From Endomicrobiaceae bacterium (lineage in GTDB: Bacteria; Elusimicrobiota; Endomicrobiia; Endomicrobiales; Endomicrobiaceae): a stretch of DNA of 64,000 bases. The position numbers and the translations under genes are program-made. Location of the stretch: the NCBI GenBank assembly GCA_028711215.1, contig JAQTSO010000005.1, positions 1 through 64,000 on the forward strand, given 5' to 3'. How positions within the stretch are numbered: position 1 is the stretch's first letter; each line of letters starts with the position of its first letter. The notes beneath the pieces were generated by a model that saw nothing but the letters and a program-made list of their open reading frames with translations, had not been told where the DNA came from and searched no databases. Of this stretch, positions 1 to 9,054 are shown piece by piece.

Positions 1-127
1 CGGAGACAATATAACTATGGACATTGAATTGATAATGCCTGTAGCAATGGAAACACAACTTAGATTTGCAATCAGAGAAGGCGGAAGAACTGTAGGTTCC
101 GGTGTTGTAACTGAAATAATAGCGTAA
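1..127 (+). CDS. tuf: Elongation factor Tu, C-terminal end (truncated by window start)
   Basis: Frame from nt 2 reads [41 protein letters not shown], typical EF-Tu C-terminus. Confidence 0.95.
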   Translation, partial: GDNITMDIELIMPVAMETQLRFAIREGGRTVGSGVVTEIIA

Positions 128-153
128 TTTGTACATAATTGGAGAAAATCAAA

Positions 154-306
154 ATGGGTGACAGAGTAATTATAACTATGGCTTGTACTGAATGCAAAAA
201 CAGAAATTATTATTTTGCAAGAGGCAAAAAACAAGAAGGAAAATTAGAAGTTAAAAAGTTTTGTAGAGCATGTGGTAAACATGTTTTGCATAAAGAGACG
301 AAATAG
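154..306 (+). CDS. rpmG: 50S ribosomal protein L33
   Basis: Read directly: [50 protein letters not shown], CxxC...CxxC; below the ORF track size cutoff. Confidence 0.93.
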   Translation: MGDRVIITMACTECKNRNYYFARGKKQEGKLEVKKFCRACGKHVLHKETK

Positions 307-409
307 TTTAGAAATTCCTGCTCTTTCAATAAAATTTGTTAACGAAAAAGGACAATTATAATCCTTTTTAATTTTCAAAATATATTGAATTAGTTGGAAC
401 CAAAAGCCA

Positions 410-480
410 GGGGGCATAGGCTAACGGTAAACTTCTGGTCTCCAAAACCAGCTTTGTTGGTTCAAATCCAGCTGCCCCCG
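410..480 (+). tRNA. tRNA-Trp (CCA anticodon)
   Basis: Acceptor GGGGGCA/TGCCCCC, anticodon arm CTGGT-CTCCAAA-ACCAG (anticodon CCA), T-arm GTTGG-TTCAAAT-CCAGC; sits between rpmG and secE. Confidence 0.93.
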
Positions 481-519
481 TTTTAAGTTTTGATATAAAA
501 AAGTTGTAGAGGATGATAA

Positions 520-717
520 ATGTCTTTATTCAATAATGCGATTCAGTTTTTTAAAGAAGCTTATGTTGAGCTGACAAAAGTCACTTGGCTGGGTAAAAAA
601 GAAGTTATTGCGACGACAATAGTTGTTATTATATTTATTATAATACTTGCTCTTTTCGTTAGTTTTGTTGATTTAATATTATCAACAATTTTAGGTATAA
701 TAATGAAACTGGGGTAA
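520..717 (+). CDS. secE: Preprotein translocase subunit SecE
   Basis: Small single-TM protein with EAYVELTKVTWLGKKEV motif, directly upstream of nusG. Confidence 0.93.
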   Translation: MSLFNNAIQFFKEAYVELTKVTWLGKKEVIATTIVVIIFIIILALFVSFVDLILSTILGIIMKLG

Positions 718-721
718 AAAA

Positions 722-1252
722 ATGGCTAATCAATGGTACGTTGTCCATACATATTCTGGACATGAAGATAAGGTAAAAAATAGTATTGAAAGAACTGTTG
801 AAAATTTGGGAATGAAAAATATGATTTCTCAGATTTTGGTTCCGACAGAAGAAGTTGTTTCGGTAAAAAATAACAAGAGAAAAATAAGAAAGAAAAAATT
901 TTATCCCGGTTATGTTTTTATTGAAATGACAATTAACAATGAAACATATTGGTTAATCAGAAACACAACAGGTGTAACCGGCTTTTTAGGAGGGGTAAAA
1001 CCTATTCCTATGGCAGAAAATGAGGTAGCGAATTTAATTAATGCTATAGTAAATCCGGACAGTGCAAAACCAAGACCGGCAGTTATGTTTGAAAGAGAAG
1101 AAAATGTCCGAATTGCAGAAGGACCTTTTAAACATTTTATTGGCGTTGTTGAAGAAATAAATCAGGAAAAGGGAAAACTGAAAGTTATGGTTACGATTTT
1201 CGGAAGACCAACTCCGGTAGAATTAGACTTTTTACAAGTTGAAAAAATATAG
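722..1252 (+). CDS. nusG: Transcription termination/antitermination factor NusG
   Basis: WYVVHTYSGHEDKVK N-terminus and C-terminal KOW motif (GPFKHFIGVVEEINQEKGKLKV). Confidence 0.96.
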   Translation: MANQWYVVHTYSGHEDKVKNSIERTVENLGMKNMISQILVPTEEVVSVKNNKRKIRKKKFYPGYVFIEMTINNETYWLIRNTTGVTGFLGGVKPIPMAENEVANLINAIVNPDSAKPRPAVMFEREENVRIAEGPFKHFIGVVEEINQEKGKLKVMVTIFGRPTPVELDFLQVEKI

Positions 1253-1398
1253 TAAATTTATAAGTTTGGCTGTCTGTTGATTGTTACGGCAACAAACGGC
1301 AATGAAAATAGTCGAAAAAATAGTATTTTTAAAACGTAGTAATGAATTTTAGAAATACAAAGTTGTGTACGAAGCAGTAAGAAAATAGGAGAAAAATA

Positions 1399-1830
1399 AT
1401 GCCACCAAAGAAAGTTAAAACGCAAATTAAGTTACAGATACCTGCAGGAGCAGCAAATCCTGCACCACCGGTAGGTCCGGCACTCGGACAACAAGGTGTA
1501 AACATAATGGATTTTTGTAAGCAATTCAATGAAAGAACAAAAAAAATGGAACAAGGAATGGCAACACCTGTTGTTATAACAGTGTATGAAGACAGATCCT
1601 TTACATTTATTACAAAAATGCCGCCGGTTCCTGCGTTAGTTAAAAAAGCAGCTGGAGTTGCAAAAGCATCCGGTACGCCAAATAAAGTAAAAGTCGGTTC
1701 AATAACAGCACAGCAAGTTGAAGAAATAGCAAAACAAAAAATGCCTGATTTAAATGCAATAGATTTAGAAGGTGCAAAATTGATGGTTGAAGGAACAGCA
1801 AGAAGTATGGGTATTGAAGTAAAAAAATAA
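1399..1830 (+). CDS. rplK: 50S ribosomal protein L11
   Basis: [38 protein letters not shown]. Confidence 0.97.
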   Translation: MPPKKVKTQIKLQIPAGAANPAPPVGPALGQQGVNIMDFCKQFNERTKKMEQGMATPVVITVYEDRSFTFITKMPPVPALVKKAAGVAKASGTPNKVKVGSITAQQVEEIAKQKMPDLNAIDLEGAKLMVEGTARSMGIEVKK

Positions 1831-1844
1831 GCAGTTAAAATAAA

Positions 1845-1883
1845 GTGGGAGCAGTAGTCAAAAGATTATTGTGATTGAACCAC
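1845..1883 (+). promoter_or_regulatory. Candidate ribosomal protein L1 mRNA-binding (autoregulatory) motif
   Basis: GTGGGAGC...GATTGAACCAC in the rplK-rplA gap; GTGG/CCAC stem with asymmetric internal loop like the L1 leader motif, next to the rplA Shine-Dalgarno. Confidence 0.55.
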
Positions 1884-1894
1884 AGGAGAAAAAA

Positions 1895-2578
1895 ATGGCA
1901 AAGAGATTTAATGAAGTCGCAAAGTTAGTAGATTTAAACAAATTGTATTCTGTCAATGACGCATCGGGTTTAATAAAACAAACTGCAAAAGCAAAATTTG
2001 ATGAATCGGTTGAAGTCCACATTCGTTTAGGTATTGACCCAAAAAAAAGTGATCAAAGTGTCAGAGGAACAGTCTCACTTCCTAATGGTCTTGGCAAATC
2101 ACGAAAAGTTGTTGTTATCGCAAAAGGTGATAAACAAAATGAAGCTAAAAATGCAGGAGCAGATGCATTTGGATCAAGTGATATCATTGATGAAATAGCA
2201 AAAGGATGGCTGGATTTTGATATTTTAGTTGCAACGCCGGATGCTATGAAAGATTTATCTAAAGTTGCAAAAATATTAGGTCCAAAAGGTTTAATGCCAA
2301 ATCCAAAATCAGGAACTGTTACGTTTGATATTGAACAAACAGTAAAAGATTTGAAAAAAGGCAGAGTTGAATATAAAAATGATGCTTACGGTATAATTCA
2401 TTGTGCTGTTGGAAAGGCATCTTTTGAAGCCGATAAAATAGCAGAAAATATAAAAGTTCTTCTTGAAGCAGTTCAAAAAGCAAAGCCATCGGTTGCTAAG
2501 GGACAATATATAAAGAGTATTTCAGTCTCTTCAACAATGGGACCCGGAATATTTATAGATCACAACCAAAAGTTCTAA
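1895..2578 (+). CDS. rplA: 50S ribosomal protein L1 (track start 1871 probably too early)
   Basis: MAKRFNEVAKLVDLNKLYSV... with GPKGLMPNPKSGTVT; ATG 1895 preceded by CAGGAG. Confidence 0.96.
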   Translation: MAKRFNEVAKLVDLNKLYSVNDASGLIKQTAKAKFDESVEVHIRLGIDPKKSDQSVRGTVSLPNGLGKSRKVVVIAKGDKQNEAKNAGADAFGSSDIIDEIAKGWLDFDILVATPDAMKDLSKVAKILGPKGLMPNPKSGTVTFDIEQTVKDLKKGRVEYKNDAYGIIHCAVGKASFEADKIAENIKVLLEAVQKAKPSVAKGQYIKSISVSSTMGPGIFIDHNQKF

Positions 2579-2607
2579 TTTTTTTGGTTAAAATATAATG
2601 TGTTTTG

Positions 2608-2648
2608 CAAAAACAAGAAGATGTTCGATTTTATTCTTCTTGTTTTTG
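2608..2648 (+). terminator. Intrinsic terminator-like hairpin after rplA
   Basis: CAAAAACAAGAAGA (2608-2621) is perfectly complementary to TCTTCTTGTTTTTG (2635-2648), U-rich 3' arm. Confidence 0.7.
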
Positions 2649-2688
2649 TAGTTTTAATAAGTTAAAAATGTGTACAAAAGAGTTTATT

Positions 2689-3618
2689 ATGAAAAAACTG
2701 AAAAAAGATTTATTATCAATATATGATTTAGATGCAACGCAAATACTTGATTTGGTTGTAAGTGCCAGGAAATTAAAAAAATCAAAATATTCCAACAAAT
2801 TAAAAGGTAAAGTTATTGGTCTTATTTTTGAAAAACCTTCAACAAGGACAATGGTTTCTTTTGCTACGGCAATTGCCCAGGAAGGGGGAACTCCTCTGAT
2901 TCTTGATACACAGAAATTACAAACTAAAAGGGGCGAATCTGTTTCTGATACAGCAAAAGTTTTATCAAGATATTTAGACGGTGTAATTATAAGGGCTTTT
3001 AAACATGAATATGTTGAAGAATTTGCAATAAATTCAAATATTCCTATAATTAATGCTTTAACTGATTACGAACATCCATGTCAAATATTAGCAGATTTGA
3101 TGACTATTATTGAAAAATTTAAAATAAAATCCGTTAAAGAATTATCGAAATTGAAAATAGTTTTTGCGGGTGATACCAACAACGTTGCTAATTCATGGAT
3201 TGCTTTATCTGCGGTGCTTGGACTTAACTTCACACTTTTAGGTGCAAAAAAATACCCTCCCAAAAAAGAATTTTTAATTAAAGCTTTAGATATTGCAAAA
3301 AAAACAAAATCAAAAATAGTGGTTTCTAATGATTTGGATGCCGTTATTGGTGCTAATGTTATTTATACGGATGTTTGGACTTCCATGGGAGCAGAAAAAG
3401 AGGAAGATGAAAGGATAAAAGCTCTTACCCCTTATCAAGTTAATATAGAACTTCTTAAAAAAGCAAGTAAAGATTGTATAGTTATGCATTGTTTACCTGC
3501 TGTTAGGGGTGAAGAAATATCAGCAGAAATAATGGATATTCAGGAAAAAAATATTCTCGATCAGGCAGAAAACAGATTACATATCCAGAAAGCAATACTG
3601 CTTGAGTTGATAAAATGA
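2689..3618 (+). CDS. argF: Ornithine carbamoyltransferase (track start 2605 runs through the terminator)
   Basis: EKPSTRTMVSFATAIAQEGG, DYEHPCQILADLMTI, VMHCLPAVRGEEIS. Confidence 0.88.
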   Translation: MKKLKKDLLSIYDLDATQILDLVVSARKLKKSKYSNKLKGKVIGLIFEKPSTRTMVSFATAIAQEGGTPLILDTQKLQTKRGESVSDTAKVLSRYLDGVIIRAFKHEYVEEFAINSNIPIINALTDYEHPCQILADLMTIIEKFKIKSVKELSKLKIVFAGDTNNVANSWIALSAVLGLNFTLLGAKKYPPKKEFLIKALDIAKKTKSKIVVSNDLDAVIGANVIYTDVWTSMGAEKEEDERIKALTPYQVNIELLKKASKDCIVMHCLPAVRGEEISAEIMDIQEKNILDQAENRLHIQKAILLELIK

Positions 3619-3630
3619 AAAATATAAATA

Positions 3631-3639
3631 TGCTATAAT
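3631..3639 (+). promoter_or_regulatory. Extended -10 promoter-like site
   Basis: TGCTATAAT (TGn-TATAAT) 12 nt after the argF stop; -35 weak. Confidence 0.45.
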
Positions 3640-3688
3640 TTAGTGGGTTCATAATTGATATTTATTATGAAGATTGTGAAATGGTTGG

Positions 3689-3725
3689 GTCGCCATTTGG
3701 ATTTATCTGAGTGGTGACTTTTTTT
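3689..3725 (+). terminator. Terminator/attenuator hairpin in the leader of the 3764 gene
   Basis: GTCGCCA...TGGTGAC stem followed directly by seven T. Confidence 0.6.
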
Positions 3726-3763
3726 CTGCAAAGATTAATTTAACCAAAAAGGAGGAACATATT

Positions 3764-5056
3764 ATGAAAATAAGTTGCGTAATTCCTGCATATAATGAAG
3801 AAACAACTATAATACCTCTTATAAGAAATGTCAAAAAAGTAGAATCAATAAATGAAATAATTGTTGTTGATGACGGATCTGATGATCAAACATACAATTT
3901 TGCAAAATCAGAAAATATTACAGTATTAAGACATACTAAAAATAAAGGCAAAGGGGCATCAATAAAAACAGGTGCCGGTCATGCTTCCGGGGAAATAATC
4001 CTTTTTTTAGATGCTGATCTTGCGAACATGTCACCAAAAAAAATAGCTTCACTTTTACAACCGCTTGAAAATGATGATGCCGATTTGGTTAAAGCTTCTT
4101 TCTCACGTTCAAGGGGAAGAGTAACCGAACTTGTTGTAAAACCGCTTTTTCAGGTTATACTTCCTTTTTTAACTTTTAATCAGCCGTTAAGCGGACAATT
4201 TGCAATAAAAGCTCACCTGATGAAAGAATTGGTAGTAGATGATAAATGGGGAGTAGATATTCAAATACTTATACAGGCAATAAAAAAAGGGGTGCGTATT
4301 GTTGAAGTTGATATAGGAAAATTAATACATAAAAAACAACCTATTGAAAATCTGGCAATAATGTCAGAACAGGTTATAAAATCCATTCTTTCTGAAATAG
4401 GAATGATAGCCAATAAGCACAAACTGATTATTTTTGATTTTGATAAAACCTTAATAGAAGAAAGTAGTATTGAAATTTTTGCCAGCCAATTCGGATTTAC
4501 AAAAACTTTAAACGATTTAAGACATCAATATCAGGAACACAAAATACGTGATTCACAAATCACGACAAAACTTGCCGAATTTTTCAAAGGTAAAAGTGAT
4601 GAAGATTTAAAAGTTGTTTACAATAAATTACATTTGCAGGATAATATAATTAAAGTAATAGAACGACTTAAAAAACGAAGATATGAATTAGCCATAGTTT
4701 CACATGCTTTTTCACCGGTAGTATATCACTTTGCAGAACAACTTGGTATTCCAAAGGAAAATGTTATATGTCCTGTTTTAGTAAAAGGGAAAAACGATAA
4801 ATACAATGGTGAAGTTTTGGCAAAAACACATCATAATTCAACTTGTTGCGACGGTATTATTTGCAAATCAGATGCTGCAAATGAACTCATGGAAAAACTT
4901 GAAGTTACACCTGAAGAATGTATTGCAGTAGGAGACGGCAGGTCAGATGAATGTCTTTTTCGTGCTTCAGGATTGGCATTAGCCTATAAATCAAAACAAA
5001 AGATTGGAGATATATCAATATCTCATTTCAGTGAAATATTAATATATGCTGAATAA
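3764..5056 (+). CDS. Two-domain protein: GpgS-like glycosyltransferase + HAD-IB (SerB-like) phosphatase
   Basis: N-term VIPAYNEE..., VVDDGSDD, DADL, GRVTELVVKPL, QPLSGQFA, WGVDIQILI; C-term IIFDFDKTL, IVSHAFSP, VGDGRSDECLF. Confidence 0.8.
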   Translation: MKISCVIPAYNEETTIIPLIRNVKKVESINEIIVVDDGSDDQTYNFAKSENITVLRHTKNKGKGASIKTGAGHASGEIILFLDADLANMSPKKIASLLQPLENDDADLVKASFSRSRGRVTELVVKPLFQVILPFLTFNQPLSGQFAIKAHLMKELVVDDKWGVDIQILIQAIKKGVRIVEVDIGKLIHKKQPIENLAIMSEQVIKSILSEIGMIANKHKLIIFDFDKTLIEESSIEIFASQFGFTKTLNDLRHQYQEHKIRDSQITTKLAEFFKGKSDEDLKVVYNKLHLQDNIIKVIERLKKRRYELAIVSHAFSPVVYHFAEQLGIPKENVICPVLVKGKNDKYNGEVLAKTHHNSTCCDGIICKSDAANELMEKLEVTPEECIAVGDGRSDECLFRASGLALAYKSKQKIGDISISHFSEILIYAE

Positions 5057-5061
5057 CTAGA

Positions 5062-5090
5062 TTGAATTAACTTAAAAAATTTAGTATAAT
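5062..5090 (+). promoter_or_regulatory. rpsB operon promoter
   Basis: TTGAAT-17 bp-TATAAT. Confidence 0.6.
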
Positions 5091-5226
5091 TTGCACCAAG
5101 TTTAGTCGTAGAAGCTAAATACACACACAAACGGATTATTCAACGGTCCCTTTTTTGAGGGCTTGAATTCGGAAGTTTGTGGAGGCATTCTTTTTAGAAT
5201 GAAAAAACCAAAGGAGAGTAAAGAGT

Positions 5227-6000
5227 ATGGCAAATGTAACAATGAAGTCATTGTTGGAATCCGGTGTACATTTTGGACATCAAACAAGAAGATGGAATCC
5301 GAAGATGGGGAAGTTTATTTTCGGAAGCAGAAACAAAATTCATATTATAGATCTTCAAAAAACCTTGAAGGAACTCAAAAAAGTCTATAAAGTCGTAAGA
5401 GATTTTTCTGCCGAAGGAAAAGAATTTCTTTTTGTAGGAACAAAAAAACAAGCTCAGGAACCAATTAAAGAAGAAGCTTTAAAATGCAGTTCTTATTTTG
5501 TATCCGACAGATGGCTGGGCGGTACTCTTACAAATTACGATACCCTGAAAAAATCCATAGCAAGACTAAAAGAACTTGATGCAATGAAAGAAAACGGTAT
5601 TTTTAAAGTACTTTCAAAAAAAGAACAATCTCAAAAAGAAAAAGAAAGAATCAAACTTGAAAAATCTTTGGAAGGTTTGAAAAATATGTCAAAACTTCCG
5701 GATGTAATGTTTATTATAGACCCTGTTGAAGAAGCAACAGCGCTTGCAGAAGCAAGAAAACTCGGTATTCCGGTCGTTGCAGTTTGTGACACAAACTGTG
5801 ATCCTGATTTAATAGATTATCCTGTTCCGGGAAATGATGACGCAATAAGAGCAGTAAAATTATTCTGTTCTGTTATTGCTGATGCTGTATTAGAAGGAAA
5901 GGGGATTGAAAATAAGCAAGAAAATGCTGAAAATGTTATGGAAGATGCCCCCGAATCAAATAATGTTGTAGAGGAAAAAAAAGAAGAAACAATTCAATAA
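5227..6000 (+). CDS. rpsB: 30S ribosomal protein S2
   Basis: [41 protein letters not shown]. Confidence 0.97.
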   Translation: MANVTMKSLLESGVHFGHQTRRWNPKMGKFIFGSRNKIHIIDLQKTLKELKKVYKVVRDFSAEGKEFLFVGTKKQAQEPIKEEALKCSSYFVSDRWLGGTLTNYDTLKKSIARLKELDAMKENGIFKVLSKKEQSQKEKERIKLEKSLEGLKNMSKLPDVMFIIDPVEEATALAEARKLGIPVVAVCDTNCDPDLIDYPVPGNDDAIRAVKLFCSVIADAVLEGKGIENKQENAENVMEDAPESNNVVEEKKEETIQ

Positions 6001-6013
6001 GGAGAACATTAAA

Positions 6014-6862
6014 ATGTCAGTTGAACTTATATCAAAACTTAGAGAAATGACAAGTGCAGGCATAAAGGATTGCAATAATGCACTTAAAGAAGCAAATAAT
6101 GATTTAGAAAAAGCAGTTCAGATCTTAAGAGAAAAAGGAATTGCTTCTGCCGTTAAAAGAGCGGACAGATCAGCAAAACAGGGAACTGTTGTTGCTAAGA
6201 TCAGTCCTGATAAGAAAACCGGAGTATTGGTTGAAGTTAACTGTGAAACTGATTTTGTTGCAAAAACAGATAATTTTAAAGCTCTTGTAAATAATATTGC
6301 AAATCATGTTGAAAAATCTAATTCAAATGAAAGTATCCTTGACCAGAAATATGACGACAGCCAAACAGTAAAAGATTTAATTACAAATGCCATTGCAACA
6401 ATAGGTGAAAATATTGTTTTAAAAAGAGCGGTTAAATTTCAGTCAACAGGTGTTGTAAGTTCTTATGTTCACGGAGAACTCGGAACATTGGGAGTTTTAG
6501 TAAATTTTGAATGTTCAGATGAAGTTGCAAAATCTGAAAAATTCCAAAGTTTGACAAAAGAAATCGCAATGCAAATCGCTGCCGTCAGTCCTTCTTATGT
6601 GACAAGAGACCAGGTCCCTCAGGAAGAATTGGCCAAAGAAAAAGAAATCTATGTAAAACAGTTACAGGAAGAAGGAAAGCCTGCGAACATAATCGAAAAA
6701 ATTATCGTCGGAAAATTAGACAAGTATTATTCTCAGGTATGTTTGGTTGAACAGCCGTACATGAGAGATACAACCGGCAAACAAAAAATTCAGGAAATTA
6801 TAAATCAAGCCGGTACAGGTATAACAGTAAAAGAGTTTGCAAGATTTAAAATCGGGGAATAA
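6014..6862 (+). CDS. tsf: Elongation factor Ts
   Basis: LREMTSAGIKDCNNALKEANNDLEKAVQILREKG; VNCETDFVAK. Confidence 0.97.
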   Translation: MSVELISKLREMTSAGIKDCNNALKEANNDLEKAVQILREKGIASAVKRADRSAKQGTVVAKISPDKKTGVLVEVNCETDFVAKTDNFKALVNNIANHVEKSNSNESILDQKYDDSQTVKDLITNAIATIGENIVLKRAVKFQSTGVVSSYVHGELGTLGVLVNFECSDEVAKSEKFQSLTKEIAMQIAAVSPSYVTRDQVPQEELAKEKEIYVKQLQEEGKPANIIEKIIVGKLDKYYSQVCLVEQPYMRDTTGKQKIQEIINQAGTGITVKEFARFKIGE

Positions 6863-7554
6863 TGAAACCACAAAGAGTTTTGCTTAAACTTTCAGGTGAA
6901 ACATTATCAGGCAGTGAAAGTGCAATTGATAATGCAAGTTTACAGAACATAGTAAATGAGTTAAGTGTACCTTTGTCGCAGGGAATAAAGTTTGGCATGG
7001 TTGTAGGTGCAGGCAATATCTGGCGCGGTGCCGGCAAAGAAATTGAAAGAGTTTCAGCCGATAAAATGGGTATGCTTGCAACAGCAATAAATGCCATTGC
7101 AATAACAGAAGTTTTAAAGTCAAATAATATAAAAGCAGTTATGCTTTCAGCTGAAGATGTTACGGGTTTTTACGAAACGGTTTCAGCTGAAAAAGCAAAT
7201 AAGTATTTGGATGACGGATATGTTGTTGTTTTTGGCGGTGGACTAGGCAAACCTTACTTTACAACAGATACAACATCAGCGGTAAGAGCATCTGAAATTA
7301 ATGCCGATGTAATATTAAAAGCGACACAAGTAGACGGTGTCTATACTGCTGATCCAAAAAAAAATCCTTTAGCAAAAAAATATGATAGTTTGTCATACAC
7401 AGAAGCAATAGATAAACAATTAAAAATAATGGATTTAAGTGCTTTTGAAATTTGCATGAAAAATAAAATTGCTATTTATGTTTTTGATTTTTATAAAAAA
7501 GGCAACTTACAGAAAATATTAAACGGACAAAATATAGGGACAATTGTTTCTTAG
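6862..7554 (+). CDS. pyrH: Uridylate kinase
   Basis: RVLLKLSGETL, GAGNIWRG, ADKMGMLATAINA, DTTSAVRASEI. Confidence 0.97.
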   Translation: MKPQRVLLKLSGETLSGSESAIDNASLQNIVNELSVPLSQGIKFGMVVGAGNIWRGAGKEIERVSADKMGMLATAINAIAITEVLKSNNIKAVMLSAEDVTGFYETVSAEKANKYLDDGYVVVFGGGLGKPYFTTDTTSAVRASEINADVILKATQVDGVYTADPKKNPLAKKYDSLSYTEAIDKQLKIMDLSAFEICMKNKIAIYVFDFYKKGNLQKILNGQNIGTIVS

Positions 7555-7562
7555 GGGGGAAA

Positions 7563-8123
7563 ATGTTACCAAAAGAACTTTTACTGGCAGGCGAAGAAGC
7601 AATGAAAAAAACCATAGAAAAAGTAAAACACGATTTTTCTGCAATTAGAACCGGCAGGGCAAATCCCGCAGTCCTTGAAAACCTCAAAGTTGAAAGTTAT
7701 GGTTCAATGATGCCATTAAATCAGATTGCAGGTGTTGGTGTTCCTGATGCTAGAACACTTGAAATCAGACCTTGGGATATTTCTCAGTTAAATGCAATAG
7801 AGAAAGCTATTCAAAAGTCGGATTTAGGTTTAACTCCGGTAAATGACGGGAAAATAATAAGAATATCTATTCCGCCTCTGACAGAAGACAGGAGAAAAGA
7901 AATCATAAAAACAATCAATAAAATGTCGGAAGACTATAAAGTTGCAGTAAGAAATGAAAGAAGACATATTGTTGACGGTATAAAAAAATCAGAAAAAGAT
8001 AAGTTTATTACAGAAGATGAAAGAAAAAAATATGAAACAGATTCGCAAAAATTGACAGATACTTATATTAAAAAAATAGAAGAGTTGGTTGTTTTAAAAG
8101 AACAGGATTTAATGACAATTTAA
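7563..8123 (+). CDS. frr: Ribosome recycling factor
   Basis: FSAIRTGRANPAVLENLKVESYGSMMPLNQIAGV. Confidence 0.97.
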   Translation: MLPKELLLAGEEAMKKTIEKVKHDFSAIRTGRANPAVLENLKVESYGSMMPLNQIAGVGVPDARTLEIRPWDISQLNAIEKAIQKSDLGLTPVNDGKIIRISIPPLTEDRRKEIIKTINKMSEDYKVAVRNERRHIVDGIKKSEKDKFITEDERKKYETDSQKLTDTYIKKIEELVVLKEQDLMTI

Positions 8124-8147
8124 AAAAACATAGGGGGGTTGGAAAAA

Positions 8148-8321
8148 ATGGCATATGTAATTAATAAAGATGTTTGTGTAGGATGTGGAGCATGTGAATC
8201 AGCATGTCCGGCAAGTGCAATAAGTGCAACAGATGATAATAAATATGTTATTGGTGATGCATGTGTTGATTGCGGAGCATGTGAATCAGCATGTCCAGTT
8301 TCAGCAATATCTCAAAAGTAG
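8148..8321 (+). CDS. 2[4Fe-4S] ferredoxin
   Basis: Duplicated CVGCGACESACPxSAIS / CVDCGACESACPVSAIS. Confidence 0.95.
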   Translation: MAYVINKDVCVGCGACESACPASAISATDDNKYVIGDACVDCGACESACPVSAISQK

Positions 8322-8327
8322 AAAAAT

Positions 8328-9035
8328 GTGTCTTTAAGAGAAAAAATAGATTTCTTAAAGTTGCCGCAACATATTGCTATCATAATGGATGGCAATGGAA
8401 GGTGGGCACAAAATAAGTTTTTGCCAAGAATTATAGGACATACTAACGGGGTCAAAACTGTAAAAAATATTGTTGAACTCGCAAATTCAATTAATATAAA
8501 GGTTTTGACCCTGTATGCTTTTTCAACAGAAAATTGGAAAAGACCTAAAGATGAAATTTTTGGTTTGATGACACTTTTAAAGTCATATCTTAAAAGTGAG
8601 TTAGAATCAATGATAAAAAATAATATAGCATTCAGAGTTTTGGGAGATACTTCAAGGTTACCCGAAGAAATTCAGGAAGAAATTGCAAATGTTTCTGAAA
8701 AAACAAAAGATAATACGTCTTTAATTTTAAATATTGCATTAAATTACGGTTCACGCCAAGAAATACTCAAAGCTGTTAAAAATATAATAGATAAAAAAAT
8801 TGATAATCCGACGGAGCAGGATATTTCTGATAATCTTTATACAAAATCTCTGCCGGATCCTGATTTATTAATAAGAACTTCAGGTGAAATGAGAGTGTCC
8901 AATTTTTTATTATGGCAGATTGCATACAGTGAAATTTATGTAACAGATGTCTTGTGGCCTGATTTTTCGGAAGAAGAATTTTATAAAGCCATAGTTGAAT
9001 ATCAAAAAAGAATCAGGAAATTTGGCGGAATATAG
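8328..9035 (+). CDS. uppS: Isoprenyl transferase / undecaprenyl diphosphate synthase (GTG start)
   Basis: IAIIMDGNGRWAQ, LTLYAFSTENWKRP, DLLIRTSGEMRVSNFLLWQ. Confidence 0.96.
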   Translation: MSLREKIDFLKLPQHIAIIMDGNGRWAQNKFLPRIIGHTNGVKTVKNIVELANSINIKVLTLYAFSTENWKRPKDEIFGLMTLLKSYLKSELESMIKNNIAFRVLGDTSRLPEEIQEEIANVSEKTKDNTSLILNIALNYGSRQEILKAVKNIIDKKIDNPTEQDISDNLYTKSLPDPDLLIRTSGEMRVSNFLLWQIAYSEIYVTDVLWPDFSEEEFYKAIVEYQKRIRKFGGI

Positions 9036-9054
9036 TCAATAAAGAGGAATTACA

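Noticed and set aside
2605-2688. N-terminal extension of the argF ORF
   Set aside because: Translates a perfect terminator hairpin; conserved protein begins at 2689
5163-5390. 75-aa + strand ORF overlapping the rpsB start
   Set aside because: Out of frame with S2, lies in the leader and rpsB coding region; spurious
8148-8321. Internal repeat as a possible direct repeat element
   Set aside because: Explained by the two 4Fe-4S motifs of a ferredoxin
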